DNA from: Candidatus Pyrohabitans jungbluthii
GTDB lineage: Archaea; Hydrothermarchaeota; Hydrothermarchaeia; Hydrothermarchaeales; BMS3B
Direction of reading: 5' to 3'
Length of the DNA stretch: 64,000 nt
Assembly: GCA_002010065.2 (NCBI GenBank)
Contig: MTMD02000002.1
Location: 1-64,000, forward strand
Both the position numbers and the translations under genes were made by a program. Positions within the stretch are counted from its first letter, which is position 1; the number at the start of each line of letters is the position of its first letter. This document shows positions 44,122 through 52,925 of the stretch, piece after piece. Below the pieces are notes generated by a model. The model made no database searches and was not told the DNA's origin. It was given only the letters and a program-made list of their open reading frames with translations.

Positions 44122-44313
44122 TTAGCGGTCACCAGAAGCCACCGCGTTAAGCTCTTCCAGCAGCTTCTCCAGGTCGAGCTTCCTCAGCTTCGCCTGCTTC
44201 TCGATGGTGGAGAGGGCGTCGCACTCGCATATACCGTAGCGGTTGAGGAGCTCTGCGGCGCGGGGATAGTGCTTGTAAACCTCATAAACGCGCGTCTTTG
44301 CCGTAATCTTCAT
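44122..44313 (-). CDS. DUF1858-like small protein
   Basis: A 63-residue helical protein: VYEVYKHYPRAAELLNRYGI followed by CECDALSTIEKQ matches the DUF1858 pattern, in which a small helical domain carries a short Cys motif after a 'fails to thrive if low' type helix. It overlaps the trmI gene by one base and is probably translated with it. Function unknown; the two Cys (CEC) could bind a metal or cofactor. Confidence 0.8.
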   Translation of the reverse strand: MKITAKTRVYEVYKHYPRAAELLNRYGICECDALSTIEKQAKLRKLDLEKLLEELNAVASGDR

Positions 44314-45041
44314 CAGTACTTCCTCCCGAAGGCCAGGTATCCGGTGTGCCCCAGCATCCTCGTTTTCGGGCGAGTCCCGACTTTCTTAACCTCAATCTCC
44401 CGCTCCAGAATCTCTATAACCCGCTTGTCCTTGAAGTTCGCCTCCTGCATCGCAAGGTAAGCCTTGCGTATCTGCTCTATGTAGGGGTTGTACACCGCAA
44501 TAAAGCCCCCGTGGCGCAGCGCTTCGTAGGCGTGGGGAATCGCCAGCCAGGGATCTGGCATGTCGAAAACTACAACGTCAACCTCGCGCTCCTCTATACC
44601 CTGACGCACGTCAGCGAGCTTCGCCTCAATCCTATCCTCTACGCCAGCCTTGGCGAAGTTTTTCCTGGCAATCTCCAGGTGGTCCTCACGTATCTCGTAG
44701 GTGTACACCTTGCCCTCGCTGCCCACGATGTGGGCGAGGTAGATTGCAAGCGCTCCTGTACCTGTGCCCGCCTCGACGACGCGCGAGCCAGAGCCTATGC
44801 CGGTGTATGCGATTATCGGCCCTATCTCCTTCTTGAGGATTATGCTCCCAGCGCGGGGGAGCTTGTCATAGTAGTCCACTACAGTGGGCTCCAGCAGGTA
44901 GAACTCATGTCCCAGGTGGGAGCGCAGCTTGTCTCCAGGCTTGGCATCGCTGAGCTTCACCACCCCTAGGCTCGTGTGAAACTCCTCCACATCCTCTCGC
45001 AAAAGGTACTTCTTACCCCGCTTGTCTATTAGCAGCTTCAC
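44313..45041 (-). CDS. trmI: tRNA (adenine-N1)-methyltransferase TrmI
   Basis: A 242-residue SAM-dependent enzyme that methylates A58 (and in some archaea A57) of tRNA. An N-terminal beta-rich part (LLREDVEEFHTSLGVVKLSD) precedes the Rossmann fold: SRVVEAGTGTGALAIYLA, VYTYEIREDHLEIARKNF and VDVVVFDMPDPWLAI. The typical C-terminal HTGYLAFGRK is present. Overlaps DUF131 upstream and DUF1858 downstream, forming one operon. Confidence 0.93.
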   Translation of the reverse strand: MKLLIDKRGKKYLLREDVEEFHTSLGVVKLSDAKPGDKLRSHLGHEFYLLEPTVVDYYDKLPRAGSIILKKEIGPIIAYTGIGSGSRVVEAGTGTGALAIYLAHIVGSEGKVYTYEIREDHLEIARKNFAKAGVEDRIEAKLADVRQGIEEREVDVVVFDMPDPWLAIPHAYEALRHGGFIAVYNPYIEQIRKAYLAMQEANFKDKRVIEILEREIEVKKVGTRPKTRMLGHTGYLAFGRKY

Positions 45042-45292
45042 CTAAAACCTCCTCTGTAGAACAGGAAGTAAACAACTAAGATAAGCACAATGGTTAGGAG
45101 GAGCACAGTCTTAACGCTCTGGGCATCGCTCCCGAAAACTATGGGGAAGGGGCCGATAAGCACCACGCCACCGCCGCGGACCTCTGCCTTGCCTTCGCCG
45201 CCCCTGATAACGCCGCTCAGCATGCCCGTGAATATCAGAATCATACCTATGAATACCAGAAGGATGCCCATGCCTATCAGCTCTTCCCTCAT
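45038..45292 (-). CDS. DUF131 membrane protein
   Basis: An 84-residue protein with two membrane segments (GMGILLVFIGMILIFTGML and TVLLLTIVLILVVYFLFY). Between them VRGGGVVLIGPFPIVFGSD is the characteristic DUF131 motif. The family is confined to archaea and has no known role. ATG 45292 follows GGTGGGTAGC, so the upstream TTG is rejected. It overlaps trmI by four bases and is divergent from secF. Confidence 0.88.
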   Translation of the reverse strand: MREELIGMGILLVFIGMILIFTGMLSGVIRGGEGKAEVRGGGVVLIGPFPIVFGSDAQSVKTVLLLTIVLILVVYFLFYRGGFR

Positions 45293-45366
45293 GCTACCCA
45301 CCAAAGCTTTTTATACAACTGCGTATTTAATGACTATGATTTCTTTCTTATTTCCGGAGGTCTAAC

Positions 45367-46230
45367 ATGTCAAAGCTTGATGAATTTCTTGCCATGGATA
45401 TAAGGAAGTTCATGGTATTGCCCATTGGCATGCTCCTCGCGGGCTTGGTAATCGTCATAACGGGCTACACCTCGGGTACGCTTCCCATGAGCATTGACTT
45501 CAAGGGCGGGACGCTGCTCATCGCCCCTGCACAGGGAGATGTTGAGAACATTGCAGAGGAGCTGGCGGCAGAGCTCGGGTATGAGGTCAAAACCCGGGTG
45601 GTAAGCGACGCCTTCGGTAACAAAGAGCTGGAGATATTCATAAACCATGCGCTGAGCAGCGAGGAAGTTAAGAGGGCAAGGGAGGTGCTCTCACACTATG
45701 GGATAGGCGAGGAGAGCATAGCCAGCGACATAATCTCACCTTCGCTGGGAGAAACATTCTTCAGGCAGGCTATCTACGCGCTGCTCTTCGCCTTCGCCTT
45801 CATGGCGGTCACCATCTTCTTAAGGTTCAGGACATTTGTGCCTAGCATAGCGGTGGTTCTCTCAGCCTTTTCAGACATCGTGGTAACCCTGGCGATGATG
45901 TCCCTCTTGGGAATTGAGCTATCCAAGGGCTCGCTACTTGCCCTCCTCCTTCTGGTGGGCTACTCTGTGGATACGGACATACTGCTCACCACCCGCGTTC
46001 TCGTGCACAGAGAGGGCGACTTGGTAGCGAGGATTAAGCGCGCTATGGAGACAGGCTTGACCATGAGCATAACCACCTTCACAGCCATGCTTGTACTTTT
46101 CTTAGTTTCCTCATCCAAAGTGCTGGACGACGTTGCGATGGTGATAATGATAGGCATGCTCGTTGACATAATCAACACATGGATTCAGAATGTGGGAATA
46201 CTTCGCTGGTATGTGGAGCGGAGAGCATGA
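45367..46230 (+). CDS. secF: Protein-export membrane protein SecF
   Basis: A 287-residue protein with six membrane segments: an N-terminal one, a large outer loop, then a group of five. SIDFKGGTLLIA is the substrate-side motif, and LSAFSDIVVTLAMMSLLGIE and LLVGYSVDTDILLTTRVLVH the RND-type membrane core. SecDF uses the ion gradient to pull proteins across the membrane. TTTCCGGAGG precedes the ATG. It overlaps secD by four bases. Confidence 0.95.
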   Translation: MSKLDEFLAMDIRKFMVLPIGMLLAGLVIVITGYTSGTLPMSIDFKGGTLLIAPAQGDVENIAEELAAELGYEVKTRVVSDAFGNKELEIFINHALSSEEVKRAREVLSHYGIGEESIASDIISPSLGETFFRQAIYALLFAFAFMAVTIFLRFRTFVPSIAVVLSAFSDIVVTLAMMSLLGIELSKGSLLALLLLVGYSVDTDILLTTRVLVHREGDLVARIKRAMETGLTMSITTFTAMLVLFLVSSSKVLDDVAMVIMIGMLVDIINTWIQNVGILRWYVERRA

Positions 46231-47534
46231 GCTTCGAGGAGATATTCAGGATTCGTAGGGTGCAGGTTCTTCTAGCCCTTGTGATTCTCTCACTGCTTTC
46301 CATGTTCGCCCATGACCCCCCTCTATCCTTAGGCTGGGACCTGAGCGGTGGCAGCGAGCTCAAGGTGAAGACTGAGCAACCCTTACCCTATGTAACGCCT
46401 GACGGCACCACCGTGACCATGGAGCTCATCGTGGAGATAATGACAAAACGAATGAACGGGCTGGGCATAAAGGACTTCTCAATCTCACCCTGGGGCAACC
46501 AGTATCTAATTATCGACTTCGCGGGCATAGACCCGGAGCAAGCGAGGGAGCTTGTTGAAAGGCAGGGTAAGCTGGTGGTGAAGGTGGGCAACTACACCGC
46601 CTTCACGGGCAGTGAGCTCGTGCGAATTGCGCCGTACACGAAAAGCCTGAGCACAGGAAAGTGGGAGGTGCCCTTTACCATAAGCGAAGATGCAGCGCAG
46701 CGCTTCCGTGAGGTCGCCATTAAGGCGCTTGAAGACGCTGGTATAGACCCGGCGAGTGTTACCAACTTCGAAGCTCTTGCCAACGACCCGCGCGTCCCCT
46801 GGGTAGAGATGTACCTCGACGACATGCTGGTGAACAGCGCGCCCATAGGTGGTAGCCTCTGGCAGGAGTTCATCGTCGCTGGCAAGGCACCCCGCGATCT
46901 GGTACTTGAAACCGGCTCTGACCCAGAGGCTGAGGCTCAGGCGAAGAGCGTTGAGGTGGTGCTCCGCTCAGGCGCGCTGCCCATAAAGCTTGAGGTCGTC
47001 TCAGTCTCAAATGTGCCCCCAGAGCTTGGCTTGCAGTTTGCCAAAAATGCTATGGTCGCGGGCATATTCGCGGTTATCACCGTCGCCCTGGTGATATTCC
47101 TGCGCTACCGCGAAGTTGGGATAGTGCTGCCCATAATCGCAACGGGTATATCTGAGGTGATAATAATCCTAGGCATCGCCTCCCTGATACGCTGGGACCT
47201 CGACCTTCCCGCAATCGCTGGAATAATCGCCGCCGTAGGTACTGGCGTTGACGACCAGATTGTTATAACCGACGAGGTGCTGCTCCAGCGCACATACTCC
47301 ATGCGTTCCCGCATAAAGCGAGCTTTCTTCATAATCTTCTCAGCGTGGTTCACCACCGTCGCTGCCATGGTGCCGCTGTTCATGATAGGCATGGCGGCAC
47401 TGAAGGGCTTCGCTCTAACCACGATAATGGGCGTAACCATTGGAGTCTTCATCACCCGCCCTGCGTATGCAAGAATTGTGGAGCACCTCTTTGGAAAAAC
47501 TAGAAGAGTCAGGAAGAGGAAAGACAAGAGGTAG
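46227..47534 (+). CDS. secD: Protein-export membrane protein SecD
   Basis: A 435-residue protein. LSLGWDLSGGSELKVKTEQP is the conserved D1 motif, followed by a long outer domain and five C-terminal membrane segments with IAGIIAAVGTGVDDQIVITD, the core acidic motif of the SecD RND fold. The ATG at 46227 lies inside the secF stop; the longer frame start at 46179 lies within secF. Works with SecF in protein export. Four bases separate it from trkA. Confidence 0.95.
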   Translation: MSFEEIFRIRRVQVLLALVILSLLSMFAHDPPLSLGWDLSGGSELKVKTEQPLPYVTPDGTTVTMELIVEIMTKRMNGLGIKDFSISPWGNQYLIIDFAGIDPEQARELVERQGKLVVKVGNYTAFTGSELVRIAPYTKSLSTGKWEVPFTISEDAAQRFREVAIKALEDAGIDPASVTNFEALANDPRVPWVEMYLDDMLVNSAPIGGSLWQEFIVAGKAPRDLVLETGSDPEAEAQAKSVEVVLRSGALPIKLEVVSVSNVPPELGLQFAKNAMVAGIFAVITVALVIFLRYREVGIVLPIIATGISEVIIILGIASLIRWDLDLPAIAGIIAAVGTGVDDQIVITDEVLLQRTYSMRSRIKRAFFIIFSAWFTTVAAMVPLFMIGMAALKGFALTTIMGVTIGVFITRPAYARIVEHLFGKTRRVRKRKDKR

Positions 47535-47537
47535 AGC

Positions 47538-48194
47538 ATGTACATCATAATAGTTGGCGCTTCCAAGATCGGCTTGGCCCTTGCTAGGCTCCTCATAGAG
47601 GAGAAGAGCAATGTGGTTATGGTGGAGAAGGACGAGGCGAAGGCAAAGGAGATAGCCGAGGAGATAGACGCTCTGGTGATAAACGGGAGCGGAACTGAGA
47701 TAGATGTGCTCAGGGAGGCGGGGGCTGAGAAGGCGGACGTTATTGTCAGCGCCACAAGTGATGATGCTGTAAATTTAATGGTGTGCGAACTTGCCAGGAT
47801 GCTCGGCATTCAGCGCAGAATCACCCTCTCCCAGAACCCTAAACATGAGGAGATTTTTAAAGAAGTTGGAGTGGAGCAGATAATCTACCCCAGCAGGACT
47901 ATAGCCAAGTACATCCGGAATTTGATACTCCGTCCAGGGGTTAAGAGCGTGCTTACCACCATGCAAGACGCGGACATAATCGAGATTACAATACCCGAGG
48001 ATGCGCTGGTGGTGGGCAAGGAGATTCGCGAGATAGGAATGCCCGAAGGCTCGACGATAGCCGCTATCCATCGAAACGGTGAGCTTATTATACCTCGAGG
48101 AAGCACTGTACTCAAGGCAGGGGACAGGCTCACAATCCTCGCGAAGGTGGGCGTGGTTGAGAAGGTGGCAAACCTTATTAAAGAGAGGGCTTAG
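47538..48194 (+). CDS. trkA: TrkA potassium uptake regulator (RCK)
   Basis: A 218-residue peripheral protein with an RCK_N Rossmann domain (MYIIIVGASKIGLALARLLI) and RCK_C (ITIPEDALVVGKEIREIGMP, LIIPRGSTVLKAGDRLTILA). It binds NAD(H) or nucleotides and gates the TrkH channel. The trkH gene lies right after it in the opposite direction with one base between, so the partners are neighbours but not an operon. Confidence 0.94.
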   Translation: MYIIIVGASKIGLALARLLIEEKSNVVMVEKDEAKAKEIAEEIDALVINGSGTEIDVLREAGAEKADVIVSATSDDAVNLMVCELARMLGIQRRITLSQNPKHEEIFKEVGVEQIIYPSRTIAKYIRNLILRPGVKSVLTTMQDADIIEITIPEDALVVGKEIREIGMPEGSTIAAIHRNGELIIPRGSTVLKAGDRLTILAKVGVVEKVANLIKERA

Positions 48195-48195
48195 C

Positions 48196-49560
48196 TCAGC
48201 TTTTTCTCAGGGCTGTTAAGAGGGTTAGCACTGGGATAATCTCCAGCCTGCCTATCCACATGTGGAATATCATCACCACCTTTTCAATGGGGGTGTACTG
48301 GGTAAGCACCACCAAGCCATTGTTGCCCTGCGCAGAGGATATCATGAAGAGCGCGTCCATGAGGTCATGCCCCAAGAGTATGAAAATAAAGGTGCCCAGG
48401 GTGAGGAAGAAGAGGTAGAGCAGGGCAAAGAGCAGGGTGGAGAACACCTCCTCCTCACTGAAAACCTTGTCCTGGATTTTGAATGGTATCACCTGCCTTC
48501 GCGGGGAGGTTATCTTGCGAATAAACCACTCTATCGCCTTGAGAATTATGACGAACCTTATCACCTTCATCCCGCCCGCGGTTGAGCCGTAGCCACCGCC
48601 GATGTTCAGAAGGAGAAGCAGGTAGTACTTGGAAAGCTCGCTAAGCGAGGAGACATCTATGCTTGCGAAGCCCGTGGTTGTGAGGGCGGAGATTGTGGTG
48701 AACGCCGCATCCACCGCCGGCACGCCGTCGAGGTAGAGAAGGAGGGAGAACACCACAACGATGGCGAGTATCGCCCGAACCTCGATGTTTGAGAAGAACT
48801 TCCTGAAGTCGCCCTCCATCCAGCGCTGGTGTAATGCGAAGCTTATGCCTCCGAGGAGCATGAAGAGCATCGTAACCAGCTTCACCTGGGGAGAGATTCC
48901 CATATAACTGTCATCGTTGGGCGAGAAACCACCTGAGGATAAAGCGGTTAGCGCGTGGTTTACTGCCTCGAAAACGCTGGCGCCGCTGAGGTAGAGTGCC
49001 AGTATAGCGGCGAGGGTTAAGTAGGAGTATATGTAGAATATCTTGCGCGCAGTCCTCGCCATGCTGGGCTCAAGGCGCTCACTCCTCGCCTCTGCCACGT
49101 AGAGCTTCGCCGCCACGTTGGTGGGAGCAAAGATGGCGAGGAAGAGCACCACTATGCCCACGCCCCCAATCCACTCTGTCAAGCTTCGCCAGAAGAGCAC
49201 GCTTTTGGGAAGCTGGCTTGGCGTAAAGACTGAGATGCCCGTCGTGGTGAAGCCGGCCATTGCCTCGAAGTAGGCGTCGAGGAGCTCTGCCTTTGAGGCG
49301 AGCACGTAGGGCGTGCCCCCTATGAGAGCGATTAAAAGCCAGCCCAGGGCGGAGATGATAAAAGCTAAACGGAGGTCAAGCTCTTTTTTTGGCGCAAGCT
49401 TCTGGAGTAGAAAACCTGCGAACATGCTGGCAATCGCCGGCAGAAGAAAAGCTGGAGCAACGCTGTACTCCCTGAGCAATAAACTTGCGAGGCTGGGCAG
49501 GAGGAGCAGCAGACCCATGCTGAGCGTTATAGTGCCCAGATAGTGAAGCACAGTCATCAT
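48196..49560 (-). CDS. trkH: TrkH potassium channel subunit
   Basis: A 454-residue integral membrane protein with the four-fold P-loop design. Selectivity-filter segments visible are TTTGISVFTPSQLPKS, SSGGFSPNDDSY, TTTGFASIDVSSLS and GNNGLVVLTQYTP; GGGYGSTAGGMKVIRF is the loop before the last repeat. It imports K+ with TrkA. The ATG at 49560 is used; a GAGGG sits before it. Confidence 0.93.
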   Translation of the reverse strand: MMTVLHYLGTITLSMGLLLLLPSLASLLLREYSVAPAFLLPAIASMFAGFLLQKLAPKKELDLRLAFIISALGWLLIALIGGTPYVLASKAELLDAYFEAMAGFTTTGISVFTPSQLPKSVLFWRSLTEWIGGVGIVVLFLAIFAPTNVAAKLYVAEARSERLEPSMARTARKIFYIYSYLTLAAILALYLSGASVFEAVNHALTALSSGGFSPNDDSYMGISPQVKLVTMLFMLLGGISFALHQRWMEGDFRKFFSNIEVRAILAIVVVFSLLLYLDGVPAVDAAFTTISALTTTGFASIDVSSLSELSKYYLLLLLNIGGGYGSTAGGMKVIRFVIILKAIEWFIRKITSPRRQVIPFKIQDKVFSEEEVFSTLLFALLYLFFLTLGTFIFILLGHDLMDALFMISSAQGNNGLVVLTQYTPIEKVVMIFHMWIGRLEIIPVLTLLTALRKS

Positions 49561-49649
49561 GGCCAAACCCTCTTCTCATGCCGGGAAAAGAACACCAATA
49601 TAACCTTTTCTGTAATATTAAACCTCTGGCTGTTTCACAGTGCTAAAAT

Positions 49650-50318
49650 TCACCTTATGTGCTTTAAATACTCCTCCAGCATCTTGGGGAAGCTCGCCCC
49701 CTCGACAAAGCGCAGCCCAAGGCGCTCAGCCCACTTCTTAATCCCCTCGTCGCTCGCCACGACGCCTGCATCCATCTCCTTGGCGAGGAGTAGCACGTCC
49801 AGATCAGGGGCGCTATCCAGTGTGCCATAGCGCAACGCGTTGCGATACTTGGCACGGAAGTCCTTAATAATGTAGCCTGTGGATTCGCGTTTTATTGTCT
49901 CGCGATCTACGTTTTTTAGAGTTAAATTGATCGCCTCGCTGGCGCTCAGCCAGATGCTGCTCTCTGCGATCTTCATCCCTCGACTCATGCGCTCCCGCAT
50001 GTCCTTCACGTACTCGTAGAATACCTCCGCGGGGATCTTCACCTCAAAGCGGTTTGGTGTCTTCTTCACCAGCCACGTGTCTACCTCCACGAAAAGCTCC
50101 TCGTCGCACTCGTAGCGCTTCATGAACTGGATTAGCTCGTCGTAAACTGTAGGAAAAGGAATGTGACAGGAGATGTTGAGCTTAATCCTAGCTTCAGCTA
50201 TTAGTGTGAGCATACGCTTTATCGCCTCGCACAGCTTCTCCCCAGTTTCGCGCAGCTCAACGCTGGTTAGCGCGGTGGTGTCCAGAACAAAGCGCTGCTT
50301 TTCCTGCAGTTTTGTCAT
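49650..50318 (-). CDS. RNA ligase partner protein (PIN domain)
   Basis: A 222-residue PIN-like protein: RFVLDTTALTSVELRETGEK gives the first Asp, DLDVLLLAKEMDAGVVASDE the later acidic pair, and a long C-terminal stretch ends FPKMLEEYLKHI. It matches the archaeal family found next to Pab1020-type RNA ligase genes and presumed to be a nuclease partner. No RNA ligase gene is present in this window, so the gene has been separated from its partner here. Confidence 0.85.
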   Translation of the reverse strand: MTKLQEKQRFVLDTTALTSVELRETGEKLCEAIKRMLTLIAEARIKLNISCHIPFPTVYDELIQFMKRYECDEELFVEVDTWLVKKTPNRFEVKIPAEVFYEYVKDMRERMSRGMKIAESSIWLSASEAINLTLKNVDRETIKRESTGYIIKDFRAKYRNALRYGTLDSAPDLDVLLLAKEMDAGVVASDEGIKKWAERLGLRFVEGASFPKMLEEYLKHIR

Positions 50319-50357
50319 GAATATTTATTGCCGGGAGCGCATAAAAAGGCTTTCGGG

Positions 50358-51383
50358 CTATTCCACAACCACATCGTAAACCGCGTGCCAGCGCTTAGGT
50401 GCGTAGGATTTAATTATCCTGCGGTGCGCTATCTTCGCTTTATACCCGAGCTCTGCGATGCGCTTAACCAGCGCCTCACCTTCTTCATCCAGCGCCTCCT
50501 TCGCCACTAGGGTGTGGTAGTGGATTACCCCCTCTCCCCCTTTCAGTGCGGCTAAGGCTTTTGGCAGATACCTCTCGGGTGAGAAGAAGTAGCCCATTAG
50601 TACGCGGTTGGCGAAGTTCTCAGGTGCGATCTCAAGGCAGTCGCCAAGCCTTGCCTCCATAATCCCCTCAAGCCGGTTAAGCGCTATGTTCTCCCTCAGA
50701 AATTCGTAGGTCTCAGGGCGCTTCTCTATCGCAAGCACCTTTCGCGGCGATGCATGCTTCGCCAGGGGTATGCTGAGCTGCCCCACGCCTGCGAACATGT
50801 CCAGCACAACCTCACCCTTAGCCGGAAGCTGCGCCATGCGCTTGCGTTCCTCCATGTTACCCGCTGAAAACATCACCCTGCAGGGGTCAAGCTTGAACAC
50901 ACACCCGTGCTCGCGGTGCAGCGTTGTTGTGTTAGCATCTCCTGCAATAACCTCTGCCTCGGGATAGCGCAGCTCCTCGCTTATGCCGCGTCTGGCGACA
51001 ACGCTCCTGGCGCGAGGGTGAAAGCTGAGGAGGAACTCCCCAATCTCATGGCGCAGGGGATAAAGCTCAGCCGGGATGTTTATAATGAGAACATCCCCTA
51101 TAAGCTCCCAGCCTCCGCGCAGCAGCTCTGCCTTGCTGCCTATGCGCCTGCGAAGCTCCCGCTTGAGCTGGGCAAAGCTCATAGGCGGAGAAGCAAATTG
51201 CGGCGAAGTCTGCTCTACCAGCGTAAAGGGCACGGGTAGCGAGGGCGGCGCCTCAACCACAGGAAGCTCAACCCTATCCCCCTTGGCTAGAATACGGCGC
51301 CTTTTGTCCAGAAGTCCCTCGCGCAGAAGGTGGCGCCTCACGCGTTCTGCATGCCTGCGCTCAACGACGACGGCGAGATTCAT
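50358..51383 (-). CDS. taw2: tRNA wybutosine-synthesis aminocarboxypropyl transferase (Taw2), Met_10 family
   Basis: A 341-residue SAM-binding protein of the Trm5/Taw2 (Met_10) family: LDMFAGVGQLSIPLAKHASP and VLAIEKRPETYEFLRENIAL form the cofactor site. The catalytic region reads RVLMGYFFSPERYLPKAL, then GVIHYHTLVAKE; the GY and HYH motifs are those of TYW2/Taw2, whereas Trm5 has an NLP motif here. Taw2 transfers the aminocarboxypropyl group of SAM to the tricyclic base at position 37 of tRNA-Phe. It starts four bases inside the end of the upstream small gene. Confidence 0.8.
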   Translation of the reverse strand: MNLAVVVERRHAERVRRHLLREGLLDKRRRILAKGDRVELPVVEAPPSLPVPFTLVEQTSPQFASPPMSFAQLKRELRRRIGSKAELLRGGWELIGDVLIINIPAELYPLRHEIGEFLLSFHPRARSVVARRGISEELRYPEAEVIAGDANTTTLHREHGCVFKLDPCRVMFSAGNMEERKRMAQLPAKGEVVLDMFAGVGQLSIPLAKHASPRKVLAIEKRPETYEFLRENIALNRLEGIMEARLGDCLEIAPENFANRVLMGYFFSPERYLPKALAALKGGEGVIHYHTLVAKEALDEEGEALVKRIAELGYKAKIAHRRIIKSYAPKRWHAVYDVVVE

Positions 51384-51565
51384 GGCTTTATAAAGCCCAG
51401 CACCGCACGGATATCCTTAACCTCCACAGGACCAAGAGCCTTGAACAGCCCAGGCTTTGCGCCTTTGCCCAGCTTTAAAATAACCCTGCCCTCGTGCACC
51501 ACCTCTATGGCGTAGCCCTTCTCCTCCAGCCTCTTCGCAAGCGCGAGCAGCTTTTCCAGACTCAT
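51380..51565 (-). CDS. Hypothetical protein, 61 aa
   Basis: MSLEKLLALAKRLEEKGYAI followed by EVVHEGRVILKLGKGAKP and a C-terminal LGPVEVKDIRAVLGFIKP: a helix-strand-strand-helix pattern with no known motif. It overlaps taw2 by four bases and immediately follows the 55-residue gene. The alba-small-small-taw2 order with minimal gaps implies one transcript; the role could relate to RNA binding but is not known. Confidence 0.7.
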   Translation of the reverse strand: MSLEKLLALAKRLEEKGYAIEVVHEGRVILKLGKGAKPGLFKALGPVEVKDIRAVLGFIKP

Positions 51566-51733
51566 CTACACGAACTCCTGAAGGAGGCGCTTCAACGCCT
51601 GAGGGTTGTGGATAACCACCTCAAAACTCTTCTCAGCCTTAGGCTTGAGCTCAAGTATCCTCTCCTCTCCCATAAGCACGTTTATGCTCATCCCTCTACG
51701 CACAAGAAAATCGAGAAGGGAGGTAAAATCCAT
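51566..51733 (-). CDS. Hypothetical protein, 55 aa
   Basis: The frame reads MDFTSLLDFLVRRGMSINVL, MGEERILELKPK and ends LKRLLQEFV, with strand and helix pattern similar to the following 61-residue protein (a GEERILELK strand against EGRVILKLG), so the two may be related by duplication. One base separates its ATG from the alba stop, and its stop abuts the next ATG. Placement between two coupled genes makes it likely real in spite of its size. Confidence 0.65.
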   Translation of the reverse strand: MDFTSLLDFLVRRGMSINVLMGEERILELKPKAEKSFEVVIHNPQALKRLLQEFV

Positions 51734-51734
51734 C

Positions 51735-52007
51735 CTACTTCTCCAGCACTATCTCTATTGAGGACAGCCTCACCGTCTTGCCGTCCTCTGTGGTCACCTC
51801 CTCGGTGCCGATCTTAATATCCTTCACCTTCGCCTCTGGTATAAAGCGGTTCCTGACGATCTCTGCCACGTCCACTGCGCGGGAGATTGCCCTTCCCCTC
51901 GCCTTTATCACCACTTCCTTGGCGTTTCTCGTAAACTGGGTGCTAACTGCAAGCACGTAATTCATCGCTGGCTTATTTCCCACGTAGACCACGTTGTCCT
52001 CCGTCAT
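51735..52007 (-). CDS. albA: Chromatin protein Alba
   Basis: A 90-residue Alba protein. [17 protein letters not shown] carries the conserved Lys that binds nucleic acid and is acetylated in some species; [20 protein letters not shown] is the central helix and [20 protein letters not shown] the C-terminal hairpin. It binds DNA and RNA as a dimer and packs the chromosome. First gene of the alba-small-small-taw2 run; AGGAGG-like GAAGGAGG precedes the ATG. Confidence 0.96.
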   Translation of the reverse strand: MTEDNVVYVGNKPAMNYVLAVSTQFTRNAKEVVIKARGRAISRAVDVAEIVRNRFIPEAKVKDIKIGTEEVTTEDGKTVRLSSIEIVLEK

Positions 52008-52036
52008 TTCTGAGACCTCCTTCTGATTTTTATTGA

Positions 52037-52864
52037 CTATTGGAGAGAGGTGATATTTATTTTTTTCTTAAGAACCTCATCCATACTCCCCGGACGGTAC
52101 CCCTCAAGGTCAAGGGTAACGTAAGCAAAGCCCAGCCCCTTGAGATGGGCAACTATCTCCTCGCGCAGCTCAAGAGCCAGAAAAAGCTCCTCCTGCGGAA
52201 GCTCCACCCTCGCAAGCTCGCCATGCACGCGAACGCGCACATTGGTGAACCCCTGCTCAAAGAAGAAGCTTTCAGCCCTCTCCACCATCTCCAGCTTCTC
52301 CCGGGTAATGCGCTCCCCGTATGGTATCCTAGAAGCTAGGCAGGCCATCGCAGGCTTGTCCTTCACAGAAAGCCCGAGCAGTGCCGCAATTTCGCGCACG
52401 TCGCTCTTGTCGAAACCCAGCTCCAGCAGCGGGCTTCGCACCCCGTGCTCTTTAAGCGCCTTTAAGCCTGGGCGATGCTCGCGAGTATCGCCGAGATGAG
52501 CGCCGTCGACGATGACCGCATAGCCCTCGCGCTCGGCAATTTCCTTAAGCGCAAGCGCAAGGCGGGAGCGGCAGTAGTAGCACCTGTTTTCTGGGTTGGC
52601 AGCGAAGCGCTCATCCTCCAGCTCGTCTTCTTTAATAACCAGGTGGCGTATGCCTATCTCGCGGGCAACACGCTTGGCTTCTGAAAGCTCCCGCTTTGAG
52701 AGCGTGGAAGACTCTGCAGTCACCGCCAGCGCTCTATCTCCAAGCGCTCTGCGCGCCACCGCTGCTACCACGCTGCTATCCACTCCGCCTGAAAAGGCGA
52801 TTACCACGCTGCCATGCTGGCGAAACCACTCCACAAGCTTTTCAAGCTTCTCCTCGCTGCGCAT
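52037..52864 (-). CDS. larE: ATP-dependent sacrificial sulfur transferase LarE-like protein
   Basis: A 275-residue PP-loop ATP pyrophosphatase. [20 protein letters not shown] (P-loop at residues 24-30), [20 protein letters not shown] and [18 protein letters not shown] are LarE features; the Cys in the last block is in the region of the sulfur-donating Cys of LarE. LarE builds the nickel-pincer cofactor. The partners LarA, LarB and LarC are not in this window, so a different sulfur-transfer role is possible. Confidence 0.88.
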   Translation of the reverse strand: MRSEEKLEKLVEWFRQHGSVVIAFSGGVDSSVVAAVARRALGDRALAVTAESSTLSKRELSEAKRVAREIGIRHLVIKEDELEDERFAANPENRCYYCRSRLALALKEIAEREGYAVIVDGAHLGDTREHRPGLKALKEHGVRSPLLELGFDKSDVREIAALLGLSVKDKPAMACLASRIPYGERITREKLEMVERAESFFFEQGFTNVRVRVHGELARVELPQEELFLALELREEIVAHLKGLGFAYVTLDLEGYRPGSMDEVLKKKINITSLQ

Positions 52865-52925
52865 GGTATAAGCTCCAAGCTTCCCGTCGATTATTTTTCT
52901 AATGGGAAGCGTTGTTATTTAAGAG

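Noticed and set aside
50358-51383. Naming this gene trm5
   Set aside because: The catalytic motifs fit Taw2 better (MGY and HYH in place of NLP).
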